Origin: Rhodococcus sp. ARC_M6
GTDB taxonomy: Bacteria > Actinomycetota > Actinomycetes > Mycobacteriales > Mycobacteriaceae
DNA: 64,000 nucleotides
Assembly: GCF_022810305.1 (NCBI RefSeq)
Contig: NZ_JALGQH010000003.1
Location: forward strand, 248,001 to 312,000
Direction: 5' to 3'
The notes beneath the pieces are model-generated. The model saw only the letters and a program-made list of their open reading frames with translations, was not told the DNA's origin and did no database searches. Positions 34,138-41,834 of this stretch are shown piece by piece. A program made the position numbers and the translations under genes. Positions within the stretch are counted from its first letter, which is position 1. Every line of letters begins with the position of its first letter.

Positions 34138-34188
34138 GGGCTTCGCCCCTGTGCGCACTTTTGGTAGTTCACGCTACCAAAAGTGCGC
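34135..34188 (+). repeat. Stop-codon-anchored double-hairpin element, copy 1
   Basis: Starts with the TAG stop of the clp gene. Hairpin 1 is GGGGC-ttc-GCCCC (34137-34149); hairpin 2 has a perfect 15-bp stem (34153-34167 with 34174-34188) and a 6-base loop. The first 22 bases differ at one position from those after metE (57057 down to 57036). It also acts as the terminator between the convergent clp and SnoaL-like genes. Confidence 0.8.
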
Positions 34189-34204
34189 GCAGTCGCGTCG
34201 CGAC

Positions 34205-34693
34205 TCAGGGGACCTGCGTGTACACCGGGTCCTCGAAGGATCGGCGTGATGTCACCCAGTTCTGCGGGAGCACGTTCTCGACCAACTCTTCACGCGATTC
34301 GTCGAAAACCACGATGCGATCGGCAATTCGCCATTCCCCGTGTCGTCGCTCGAACCGGTCGACGTAACGACACTTGATCGTGGCAAGTGTCTGCGCGGTG
34401 TTCGTGCCCGAGCGTTCTTGACGCAGGTAACACAGGCAGTACGACTCCGCTTGCGCGACATCACCATTGACGTCGATCAAGATGTTCGAAATGACATGCA
34501 TCGACGAGTCGATCGTCTTGTGCCGGATCTTCATATCTTCGATCAGGCCGTCGACGGTTCCGATGTAGCCACCGTGATTGTCGATCGCGTCGTCGAAGTA
34601 GCAGAGGGCGACGCTCTCGAAGTCCTTTCGATCGACCGCTCGGGCATACCGGTACAGAACTTCGGTGATCGCTTGCTTGTCGGCGAAGGTCAC
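34205..34693 (-). CDS. SnoaL-like (NTF2-fold) protein, last gene of the IclR-linked operon
   Basis: A 162-residue NTF2-like alpha/beta protein of the SnoaL_4 group, opening A-I-T-E-V-L-Y-R-Y-A-R-A-V-D-R-K-D-F with the usual conserved Tyr-Asp and a C-terminal strand E-W-R-I-A-D-R-I-V-V-F-D. Such proteins act as isomerases, dehydratases or hydroxylase partners on cyclic substrates, so no exact reaction can be named. GTG 34693 has AGGAGA about 8 bases upstream. It sits 31 bases after the MFS gene and is the last gene of the operon. Confidence 0.8.
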   Translation of the reverse strand: MTFADKQAITEVLYRYARAVDRKDFESVALCYFDDAIDNHGGYIGTVDGLIEDMKIRHKTIDSSMHVISNILIDVNGDVAQAESYCLCYLRQERSGTNTAQTLATIKCRYVDRFERRHGEWRIADRIVVFDESREELVENVLPQNWVTSRRSFEDPVYTQVP

Positions 34694-34724
34694 AGTGAAA
34701 TCTCCTGTCCTGGAATCGGTGTGA

Positions 34725-36056
34725 TCAGTCGACCTGCAGAGCGATGCCCTTGGTTTCCTTGATGAAGAACACGGTGACGAAGGTGATCACGGCGCAGAAT
34801 ACGAAGTAACCAGCCGGGGCGAGCGAATTCCCGGTCAGGCTGATGAGGTACGTCGCGATGAAAGGTGCAGTGCCGCCGAGGAACATGTTGGTGACATTGT
34901 TGCCGAGTGCCAGACCGCTGTATCGCACAGAGGCTTTCAGCATTTCCACGTACGTCACGTACGAGGCACCGTTCACGACCGAGACACAGATGAACAGAAC
35001 TGACTGCCCGACGACGGCCTGCCAGACGCTTCCGCCGGCCATCATCATGAACATCGGGACTCCGAGCAGTACTGCTGCGGCGCTACCGGCGAACAACACC
35101 GGACGTCGTCCGTACTTGTCGGCCAGGTATCCGGAGGTGGGCAGCGTAATGACGCCGAGTACCAGTGCGAGAGAAGTCGAAAGGAATGCGACTCGCGAGG
35201 AGTGACCGCCGGTGGTCTGGAGGTAAGTAGCCGCGTAGACGGATGCGATGTAGTAGCCGCCGGTGATGAGTGCGCCGAGCAGAATGATCTTGACGACGCT
35301 GCCGCCGGAGGTGCTGAGCAGTTCCCTGATGGGGAGCTTCTTCGTCTCGCCCTTGTCCTGGAGCTCTGTGAACTGCGGGGTGTCTTCCATCTGGCTACGG
35401 ATCCAGATACCGATGCCACCGATCAGGAGGCTGAGCAGGAACGGAATGCGCCAGGCCCATTCCAGGATCTGCTCGTGGGTGAAGGCCGAGGTCAGGCCCA
35501 ACGCCATCAGTGATGCTGCCAACGAACCCAGGTAGGTTCCGGTATTGACCATCGAGGTCTGCGTGGCACGCCAGCGGGCCGGTGCAGATTCGGATACGAA
35601 AGCGTTGGCGCCACCGAGTTCGCCACCCGCGGCAAAGCCCTGGAGGCAGCGAGCGAGCACCAAAATCGAAGTCGCCCAGACGCCCAACGTGGCGTAGGTC
35701 GGCAGTAGACCCATGCCTGCGGTGGCCAGCACCATCAGCAGAATGGTCCACGACAAGGCGTTCTTTCGCCCGTACTTGTCACCGATGTGGCCGAAGAAGA
35801 TGCCACCGGGAACACGTAGGAAGAATGCGACGGCAAATGCCGCGAACGTGCCGAGGAGCGCAGCGTTCGGGTCGTGCGACACGAAGAACAGTGCCGCAAT
35901 GGTCGTCGCCATGTATCCGTAGATGCCGAAGTCGTAGTATTCGACGACGGTACCGACCACAGCCGCGCGGATGACCTTTGTGGTCGACTGACCCTGAGGT
36001 GTCACTTCGCTGATCTCGCTGTCCTCGGCTCGCGCCATGGTCTCATTCTCTAACAT
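34725..36056 (-). CDS. MFS transporter, metabolite:H+ symporter type
   Basis: A 443-residue transporter with 12 predicted helices. The loop motif after helix 2, G-H-I-G-D-K-Y-G-R-K-N-A, and the second-half copy L-A-D-K-Y-G-R-R-P, with R-C-L-Q-G-F-A-A-G-G-E-L-G-G in helix 4, fit the metabolite:H+ symporter (shikimate/ketoglutarate/proline-betaine) family. It probably imports a carboxylic acid used by the neighbouring enzymes. ATG 36056 has AGGGA upstream; ATG 36038 is an alternative. It is in line with the FAD oxidoreductase gene 45 bases upstream. Confidence 0.88.
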   Translation of the reverse strand: MLENETMARAEDSEISEVTPQGQSTTKVIRAAVVGTVVEYYDFGIYGYMATTIAALFFVSHDPNAALLGTFAAFAVAFFLRVPGGIFFGHIGDKYGRKNALSWTILLMVLATAGMGLLPTYATLGVWATSILVLARCLQGFAAGGELGGANAFVSESAPARWRATQTSMVNTGTYLGSLAASLMALGLTSAFTHEQILEWAWRIPFLLSLLIGGIGIWIRSQMEDTPQFTELQDKGETKKLPIRELLSTSGGSVVKIILLGALITGGYYIASVYAATYLQTTGGHSSRVAFLSTSLALVLGVITLPTSGYLADKYGRRPVLFAGSAAAVLLGVPMFMMMAGGSVWQAVVGQSVLFICVSVVNGASYVTYVEMLKASVRYSGLALGNNVTNMFLGGTAPFIATYLISLTGNSLAPAGYFVFCAVITFVTVFFIKETKGIALQVD

Positions 36057-36101
36057 TTTGGTCCCTACTGACTTGGTTCGGTGCTGCGCAGACGATGGAC
36101 G

Positions 36102-37559
36102 TCAGGCGTGAGCAAAGGAATGGACGGCTGCGTCGGAAACGCTGGTCCGGGTGAATTTCGCCGCGTTACGTCCTGCGATGCGGCCCATGGTCAGAGCGTT
36201 GGCAACGGCGTTGCCCCCGCCTACATATCGCAATCCGAGGATTCCGGCGCCGGCCTCACCGGCTGCATAGAGACCCTCGACCGGGTTTCCCTCGCGGCCG
36301 AGTACGGCCGCATTGGAGTCAATTTCCATACCGGCGTGGGTGCAGACCAGCTCTGCGGGAAGGATTCTCGCCGCGTAAAACGGTGCTGCCACGATGCTGT
36401 CGGGATTGCCGACCGCGCCCTTGTTGCGCAGCGTCCGATGACGAAGGTAGTCGTCGTCACGGCCGTTCGGTAGTTGTTCGTTCCACTTGTTCACCGTCGC
36501 TTGAAGGGTTGCGACGGGGACGTCGATGAGTGCTGCGAGTTTTTCGATGGTGTCGGCGCGATGAGTGTTGCCGGCGGCAACTTCCTCCTCGACGCGCTCC
36601 GGGTTCCAATCCGCGTATCCGGGAGCAAGACTGACGCGAGCATTCTCGTCGAAGATCATCCAGCCGTAACCGCCCTGTTGATCGATGATTCCGGTGGAGA
36701 TCGCATACGATGCGTCCTCGTCCATGAACCGGCGACCGTTCCGGTTGACGTAGATGCGCGACTTCGGCGGGAAACCGGACTGCCAGTGATGGAACCGCTG
36801 AAAATACACGGTGGGCATGATCAGGCCCCAGCCGTCACCGATGATGGGCATATCCAGCTCATGTGCGAACCGAATGTGGTCTCCGCGACTGCCTTCGGCT
36901 GCAACGACGAACAAATCGTCGCCCGCCTTGTTGGCGACGGGGAAGTACTGATCGACAAGTTCCGGGTTCTGCGCGAATCCGCCGGTGGCAACCACGACGG
37001 CTCCGGCGCGGACTTCGATGTCGTCGGCAACAACACCGACAACCCGACCGTCTTCCTCGATCAGCTTCTGTACCCGCGTGCCGAGGATGGCTTCGATACC
37101 GTGCTTACGGCGCGCCCGGTCCAGTGTCTGAACGAGGCCGTAGCCCTGATCTTTCGGGACGTGGCCGCGCCAGACATCTTCGACGCCGGCCTGCGCAAGC
37201 CCAGGTTGGTGCGCATTGCCGGAGATCGACGTGGGGATCTCGACGCCCAGCTCGATGAGCCATTCCAGTGTCGGACCGGCATTTTCGCAGAAGGCGCGGA
37301 TCAGTCCAGGTGCGAGTAGCCATTGGTTGAGGTCCATGTAGTGCTGGAAAAACTTCTCCGCGGAGTCCTCGATGCCGAGGCCGGCCTGCACGCTGGTGCC
37401 TGCTGCGGTGAAGATTCCGGCAGAAAGTTGGGTGGAGCCGCCGAGTTCGGTTTCGGACTCGAACAGCAGCACCGACGCGCCTTCTTCGGCAGCCGATACG
37501 GCAGCCGCCAGTCCGGCGCCACCGCCGCCGATGACGATGACGTCCCAGTCGTCACTCAT
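36102..37559 (-). CDS. FAD-dependent oxidoreductase (FAD-binding-2, ketosteroid dehydrogenase/fumarate reductase type)
   Basis: A 485-residue flavoprotein with the dinucleotide-binding motif V-I-G-G-G-G-A-G-L-A-A-A near residue 10, E-L-G-G-S-T-Q-L-S-A-G near 41, V-V-A-T-G-G-F near 190 and the C-terminal FAD motif G-L-Y-A-A-G-E-A-G-A-G near 437. The class includes 3-ketosteroid delta-1-dehydrogenases, fumarate reductases and other desaturases. Its start overlaps the stop of the SDR gene (ATGA). In the operon it would introduce or reduce a C=C next to a carbonyl generated by the two SDRs; this is inference. Confidence 0.87.
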   Translation of the reverse strand: MSDDWDVIVIGGGGAGLAAAVSAAEEGASVLLFESETELGGSTQLSAGIFTAAGTSVQAGLGIEDSAEKFFQHYMDLNQWLLAPGLIRAFCENAGPTLEWLIELGVEIPTSISGNAHQPGLAQAGVEDVWRGHVPKDQGYGLVQTLDRARRKHGIEAILGTRVQKLIEEDGRVVGVVADDIEVRAGAVVVATGGFAQNPELVDQYFPVANKAGDDLFVVAAEGSRGDHIRFAHELDMPIIGDGWGLIMPTVYFQRFHHWQSGFPPKSRIYVNRNGRRFMDEDASYAISTGIIDQQGGYGWMIFDENARVSLAPGYADWNPERVEEEVAAGNTHRADTIEKLAALIDVPVATLQATVNKWNEQLPNGRDDDYLRHRTLRNKGAVGNPDSIVAAPFYAARILPAELVCTHAGMEIDSNAAVLGREGNPVEGLYAAGEAGAGILGLRYVGGGNAVANALTMGRIAGRNAAKFTRTSVSDAAVHSFAHA

Positions 37560-38338
37560 GAAAGTTCTCCAGTCTCCGCAATGACGCGGTGGTACAAGCC
37601 ATTCGAGACCAGTCCGCCGTCCACTGTCATTTCCGTTCCGGTGGTGTACGTCGACTTGTCCGACAGCAGAAAGAGCACGGCTTCGGTGATTTCATTCAGA
37701 GTTCCCATGCGCGCGAGGGGAACTGACTTCAGAGACGCGTCGATAAAATCGCTCGTGGTACCGAGCAGGGCAGTTCCGACCATTCCCGGATGCACCGAGT
37801 TGACGCGGATGCCCCACTGGGCGAAGTTGCCGGCAGCCGACTTCGATAGGCCGGTGAGGCCCCACTTGCTCGAGGAGTACGCGGGTGAGAAGTAACCGAT
37901 CTGGCCGGCGATGGACGAGATGTTGACGATGGATCCGCCACCACTCTCACGCATCAACGGCGCCACAGCCTTCATGCCGTAGAACGGCCCGAACAGATTG
38001 ATCTTCATGGTCAGTTCCCAGATATCGTCCGGGGTGTCCATGAATTCGAGTCGACGCGAGATACCGGCATTGTTGACCAAGCCGCCGAGTTCGCCATGGG
38101 CGGTGCGGATGTCGTCGACCAGAAACGTCCAGGCTGCGGCATCGCTGACGTCGAGGGTGTGTCCCGAAGCCGATCCGCCGGCGGCAGTGATCTCGTCGAT
38201 CAGTTCCGATGAATCGGCAACGTCTGCAACACAGACGTGCGACCCACGCGCTGCGAGGGTACGCGCATGATGCGCACCCATACCGGCAGCGCCGCCGGTG
38301 ACGAGAACAACTCCGGGGTAGGACGTTTGATCAGACAT
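37556..38338 (-). CDS. Short-chain dehydrogenase/reductase, operon gene 3
   Basis: A 260-residue classical SDR with T-G-G-A-A-G-M-G (near residue 14), N-N-A-G (near 88), N-I-S-S and Y-S-S-S-K near 153. C-terminal T-G-T-E-M-T-V-D-G-G is intact, so it should be an active NAD(P)-dependent alcohol dehydrogenase. ATG 38338 lies within the end of the upstream SDR (8-base overlap), indicating translational coupling. Only ~30% of positions look shared with its neighbour SDR beyond the motifs by eye, so they are probably different steps rather than a recent duplication. Confidence 0.88.
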   Translation of the reverse strand: MSDQTSYPGVVLVTGGAAGMGAHHARTLAARGSHVCVADVADSSELIDEITAAGGSASGHTLDVSDAAAWTFLVDDIRTAHGELGGLVNNAGISRRLEFMDTPDDIWELTMKINLFGPFYGMKAVAPLMRESGGGSIVNISSIAGQIGYFSPAYSSSKWGLTGLSKSAAGNFAQWGIRVNSVHPGMVGTALLGTTSDFIDASLKSVPLARMGTLNEITEAVLFLLSDKSTYTTGTEMTVDGGLVSNGLYHRVIAETGELS

Positions 38339-39167
38339 GCCGTGAACCGCCGTCGACTGCGATGCTGTGCCCGGTGACGTAACGCGAACTGTCCGAGAGC
38401 AGGAACAGCAGCGGGCCGAAGACCTCCTCGGGTGAGCCCAGGCGGTGCAGTGGCACTGCGTCGAGAGCATTGGCGAGTGCGATCGGGTCTTCCTGCACCC
38501 ACTTCGTCATGGCGGTGTCGATGTAGCCGGGAGCGATGGAGTTGACACGAATTCCCTTGTCGCCGAACTCTACTGCCAGCGATTCGGTGAGGTGAGCGAC
38601 AGCAGCCTTCGAAGTGCAGTACGCACCGCGACCCTTGCGCACGCGTAGAGCGGACACGGAAGACATGTTCACGATGGCGCCGCCGGGCTTGATGTGGCGG
38701 GCCGCAGCCTGAGCGCCGTACAGCACGCCTTCGACGTTGACGCTCAGTGTCGCGCCGATTTGTTCGGGAGTGATCTCCTCGGCGAGTGCAAACGGGAAGA
38801 TGCCTGCATTGTTGATCCAGAAGTCCACCTGGCCGAATTCCTTCAAGGCAAGCTGGGCGAGCAATTCGTGCTCGTCGGGCTTGGTGACGTCGATGCGGGC
38901 ACCGATTACACGGCCGGGCTTGTCTGCCAAGGACGTCGAGGCCAGTGCCGCATTGATGGATTCAGCGGTCGCAAGCATCTGCTCTTCATTGATATCGGCG
39001 CCGACCACATTGATGCCGCGCGTCGCCAAGCCTTCGGCGAACGTCGCACCCATACCTTGCGCCGCACCGGTCACGACGGCGACCTTGCCGGCCAACTCCG
39101 GGTACAGCGCCAACAGTTGGGTGGCGACGGTACGGCCGGGATTGGACTGGTCAGCAACTGCGGTCAT
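38331..39167 (-). CDS. Short-chain dehydrogenase/reductase, operon gene 2
   Basis: A 278-residue SDR with an N-terminal extension of ~27 residues before the nucleotide-binding strand. Motifs are T-G-A-A-Q-G-M-G near residue 33, N-N-A-G near 118, N-M-S-S-V-S and Y-C-T-S-K near 182, with T-G-H-S-I-A-V-D-G-G at the end. Active-site residues are complete. ATG 39167 is preceded by AGGAGA. It follows the first SnoaL-like gene after 47 bases. Confidence 0.88.
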   Translation of the reverse strand: MTAVADQSNPGRTVATQLLALYPELAGKVAVVTGAAQGMGATFAEGLATRGINVVGADINEEQMLATAESINAALASTSLADKPGRVIGARIDVTKPDEHELLAQLALKEFGQVDFWINNAGIFPFALAEEITPEQIGATLSVNVEGVLYGAQAAARHIKPGGAIVNMSSVSALRVRKGRGAYCTSKAAVAHLTESLAVEFGDKGIRVNSIAPGYIDTAMTKWVQEDPIALANALDAVPLHRLGSPEEVFGPLLFLLSDSSRYVTGHSIAVDGGSRHV

Positions 39168-39214
39168 GATTGTTTCTCCTACTGAAAATGGTCAGGTACA
39201 AAAGTTTGGGTTGC

Positions 39215-39664
39215 TCAGGCGGGGGTCGAAAAGCGGGGCGTGTCGTCGCGGGAGACGACGCGCCGGTCAATTCGCCACTCTTCGTTCACCCGGACGACCC
39301 GGTCGGTGATCGTCGTCATCCGCACCAATCGCGATTCGCCGCCGATGACGGTTGCCACGATCTGCAAGTAGCCCCGAACGGTGACGACGCCGGGTTCGTG
39401 CGACTCGATCGCCAGGTTGGTCAACACGTGCCGGTGAACTTCACCCACTGCTGATGCTCCTGCGAAGAAGCGGGCGGCAAAGGCTGTCAGCTCAGTGAAT
39501 CCGACGACCGGTTCGGGATAGCTGGGTGAATGGAACTTGCCGTCGATTGTGAAAGTCTTTGCCCAGGAATCGGACTGACCGGTATCGATGAGGTGGCTCT
39601 GCATTCCGTAGAGCTGGTGAATCGAGGTTACGACCTCTGGTGCCAAGGAGTAGGGATCACTCAT
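39215..39664 (-). CDS. SnoaL-like (NTF2-fold) protein, first gene of the operon
   Basis: A 149-residue SnoaL_4-type protein. The opening V-V-T-S-I-H-Q-L-Y-G-M-Q-S-H-L-I-D-T-G and the pattern F-T-I-D-G-K-F fit the NTF2 fold, with a C-terminal E-E-W-R-I-D-R-R-V-V-S-R-D strand. ATG 39664 is the start; upstream in-frame codons to 39745 lie in the operator region. Divergent from iclR, sharing a 143-base control region. Like its distant partner at the operon's other end it could shape a cyclic substrate, but the reaction is unknown. Confidence 0.8.
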   Translation of the reverse strand: MSDPYSLAPEVVTSIHQLYGMQSHLIDTGQSDSWAKTFTIDGKFHSPSYPEPVVGFTELTAFAARFFAGASAVGEVHRHVLTNLAIESHEPGVVTVRGYLQIVATVIGGESRLVRMTTITDRVVRVNEEWRIDRRVVSRDDTPRFSTPA

Positions 39665-39727
39665 CAGAAAAACTTCTTTCCGGACACGATTCGCTGCATT
39701 TGTCGAAACATGTGCAACTCGTTCGTT

Positions 39728-39758
39728 TGTGTGCGATAATCGCACGTGGTGTGCGATA
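39728..39758. promoter_or_regulatory. Probable IclR operator of the catabolic operon
   Basis: GTGCGAT-a-ATCGCAC at 39731-39745 is a perfect 7-base inverted repeat. GTGCGATA recurs at 39751-39758, exactly 20 bases (about two helical turns) after the first copy. It lies midway between the divergent iclR (39808) and operon (39664) starts. Confidence 0.65.
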
Positions 39759-39807
39759 TAAACAAAGCGTAGGTGGCATACCTCACATACGTCAAGAAGG
39801 GGACTCC

Positions 39808-40530
39808 ATGTCGGAACTCAACGAGGAGCATCGGCCGCGCAAAAGCGCAGTTCAGGTGGACTCGAGCATGTCGAAAACGCTGCATCACGGACTTGCGGTT
39901 CTGGAGCTCTTGACGTCGTATCCGCATGGTCTCTCGGTCACTGACATCGCGGACGGTATCGGTGTTCACCGCACCGTGGCGCACAGGCTGATTCGCACGC
40001 TCGAGGCTCATCACCTGTGCCGCAAGGATTCCTTCAAGCGCGTCACGCTGGGGGCCGGGCTGGTCACGCTGGCGGAACCTGTCGAGCAGGATCTGCGGAC
40101 CTTGGCCCGCCCCATCCTTGAAGCTCTCGCCGACGCCACCGAGGCCACCGCTCACCTCGTGGTCCGTGAGAGCGAGGGGGAGGTGCGTGCACTGATGGTT
40201 GTCGAACCACGCAGCGCCAAAGTCCATGTGGCGTTCCACCCCGGCCAGGTCGACCCGATCAATCGGGGGTCAGCAGGCCTCTCGATCCTTGCTTCGCTGC
40301 CACCCGTCGACGGGGAGCGTCAAGAGATCATCGCGGCGCGTGCTCGCGGCTACGCGATGACCGACGGAGAGCTCATTCCCTCCGTGCTAGGCATTTCGGC
40401 CGTCATTCCCGGGCGGCGCGGAGATGCTCTCGCCAGCCTCGGAATCTCGGTATTCGACACGGATGACCGCGCTGCCCTAGGTGCCCAGGTCGTCGCGGCG
40501 GCACGCAACCTCGGCAGCATGTTGCACTGA
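39808..40530 (+). CDS. IclR family transcriptional regulator
   Basis: A 240-residue IclR-type regulator. The N-terminal winged helix (about 20-85) has G-L-A-V-L-E-L-L-T-S-Y-P-H-G-L-S-V-T-D-I and H-R-T-V-A-H-R-L-I-R-T-L, and the C-terminal ligand domain (about 95-238) includes R-E-S-E-G-E-V-R-A-L and S-A-G-L-S-I-L. ATG 39808 has AAGAAGGGG upstream. It is divergent from the six-gene catabolic operon at 39664-34205 and most likely controls it through the palindrome at 39731-39745, with a substrate-derived effector. Confidence 0.88.
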   Translation: MSELNEEHRPRKSAVQVDSSMSKTLHHGLAVLELLTSYPHGLSVTDIADGIGVHRTVAHRLIRTLEAHHLCRKDSFKRVTLGAGLVTLAEPVEQDLRTLARPILEALADATEATAHLVVRESEGEVRALMVVEPRSAKVHVAFHPGQVDPINRGSAGLSILASLPPVDGERQEIIAARARGYAMTDGELIPSVLGISAVIPGRRGDALASLGISVFDTDDRAALGAQVVAAARNLGSMLH

Positions 40531-40573
40531 CATCGTTGTATGTCAATGATTTTCGGCTCTTCCGGCTCTGGGT

Positions 40574-40620
40574 ACGACAATACGGACCAACGCCCTCATC
40601 GCGTTGATCCGTGTTGTCGT
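40574..40620. terminator. Long bidirectional hairpin between iclR and fahA
   Basis: Two 20-base arms (40574-40593 and 40601-40620) pair with only two non-Watson-Crick positions and a 7-base loop. It lies between the convergent iclR (ends 40530) and fahA (ends 40641) and can stop transcription both ways. Confidence 0.85.
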
Positions 40621-40640
40621 GCGTAGGCCTCTCGGGCGTC

Positions 40641-41834
40641 TCAGTGAGTCGCTGAGAACCTCGCGGGCAGGATGCCGGCCGAAACCTCGCCGAACCCGAT
40701 ACGAGATCCGCCGATGCCCGGTGCGGTCGCCGAGATGGAAATGGTGTCGCCGTCTTCGAGGAAGGTGCGCGTCTCGCTGCCCACTGCGACGGGTTCCTTG
40801 CCGCCCCAGGTTAATTCGATGAAGGCGCCGCGCTGATTCTTCTCGGGACCGGAAATCGTCCCGGAAGCGAAGAGATCGCCGGTACTGGCGGTGGCTCCGT
40901 TGACGGTGGTGTGGGCAAGCATCTGCGCCGGTGACCAGTACATCTGTGCGTACGGCGGCCGTGAGACTATGTGGCCGTTCCACTCGACGGCCAAATCGAT
41001 GTCCAGGCCCCACTTCTCGTCACCACGAAGGTAGGGAAGAGGTTCCGGATCCTGGACAGGAGTATCGATCCGGGCTGCTTCGAGGGCGAGAAGCGGCACG
41101 ACCCACGGGGAGATTGACGTCGCGAAACTTTTGCCGAGGTTGGGGCCGAGGGGGACGTATTCCCACGCCTGAATGTCGCGGGCAGACCAATCGTTGACGA
41201 CAACTGCACCGAAGACGTGCTCGGAGAACTCGTCCGGAGTGATGCGATCACCCATTGTCGACGGAGTTCCGACGATGAAACCCATCTCGGCTTCAATGTC
41301 GAGTCGACGGGACGGTCCGAAATCAGGGTTCTCCTGATCGGGAGCCTTGCGCTGACCGCATGGGCGGATGATGTCGATACCGGAAACGACGATGGTGCTC
41401 GAACGACCGTGGTATCCGACGGGGAGGTGCTTCCAGTTGGGCATCAGGGGCGCGGCATCCGGGCGGAACAGTCGACCGAGGTTGGTGGCGTGGTTCTCCG
41501 ACGCGTAGAAATCGACGTAGTCGGCGACGGCGATGGGGAGATGCAGTGTCACCGAGTCGACGGAAAAGATTGCTTCCGTGGGGATTTCACCGGCTACGAG
41601 TTCTGTGATCTGCTCACGTACCGATACCCAGCGTTCCCGGCCCTGAGCCATGAAGGCGTTCAAGGTCGGCTCGGCGAAGACGGAATCATCCAGCGCTACA
41701 GCCAGATCGATGACCACCTCGCCTACCCGCACACCGATGCGCGGCGCTCCGCCGGCAGGCGAGAACACTCCGTAGGGAAGGTTGTTGATGCCGAACAAGG
41801 AATCGGCGGGAATGTCGATAGTCGTGGTGGTCAT
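40641..41834 (-). CDS. fahA: Fumarylacetoacetase
   Basis: A 397-residue fumarylacetoacetate hydrolase, the last step of tyrosine/homogentisate breakdown, giving fumarate and acetoacetate. The N-terminal domain (about 10-115) is followed by the catalytic fold with Y-H-G-R-S-S-T-I (near 143), E-x-E-M-G-F-I-V (near 183) and V-V-N-D-W-S-A-R-D-I-Q (near 213), which carry the metal ligands and catalytic His/Glu. ATG 41834 overlaps the end of the preceding unknown gene by 4 bases. It is the last gene of the hmgA operon. Confidence 0.94.
   Translation of the reverse strand: MTTTTIDIPADSLFGINNLPYGVFSPAGGAPRIGVRVGEVVIDLAVALDDSVFAEPTLNAFMAQGRERWVSVREQITELVAGEIPTEAIFSVDSVTLHLPIAVADYVDFYASENHATNLGRLFRPDAAPLMPNWKHLPVGYHGRSSTIVVSGIDIIRPCGQRKAPDQENPDFGPSRRLDIEAEMGFIVGTPSTMGDRITPDEFSEHVFGAVVVNDWSARDIQAWEYVPLGPNLGKSFATSISPWVVPLLALEAARIDTPVQDPEPLPYLRGDEKWGLDIDLAVEWNGHIVSRPPYAQMYWSPAQMLAHTTVNGATASTGDLFASGTISGPEKNQRGAFIELTWGGKEPVAVGSETRTFLEDGDTISISATAPGIGGSRIGFGEVSAGILPARFSATH

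Noticed and set aside
32014-34158. A 714-codon open frame on the minus strand across the Clp ATPase gene
   Set aside because: It is a shadow frame typical of high-GC coding DNA; no domain is recognisable in it, while the plus-strand protein has complete AAA+ motifs.
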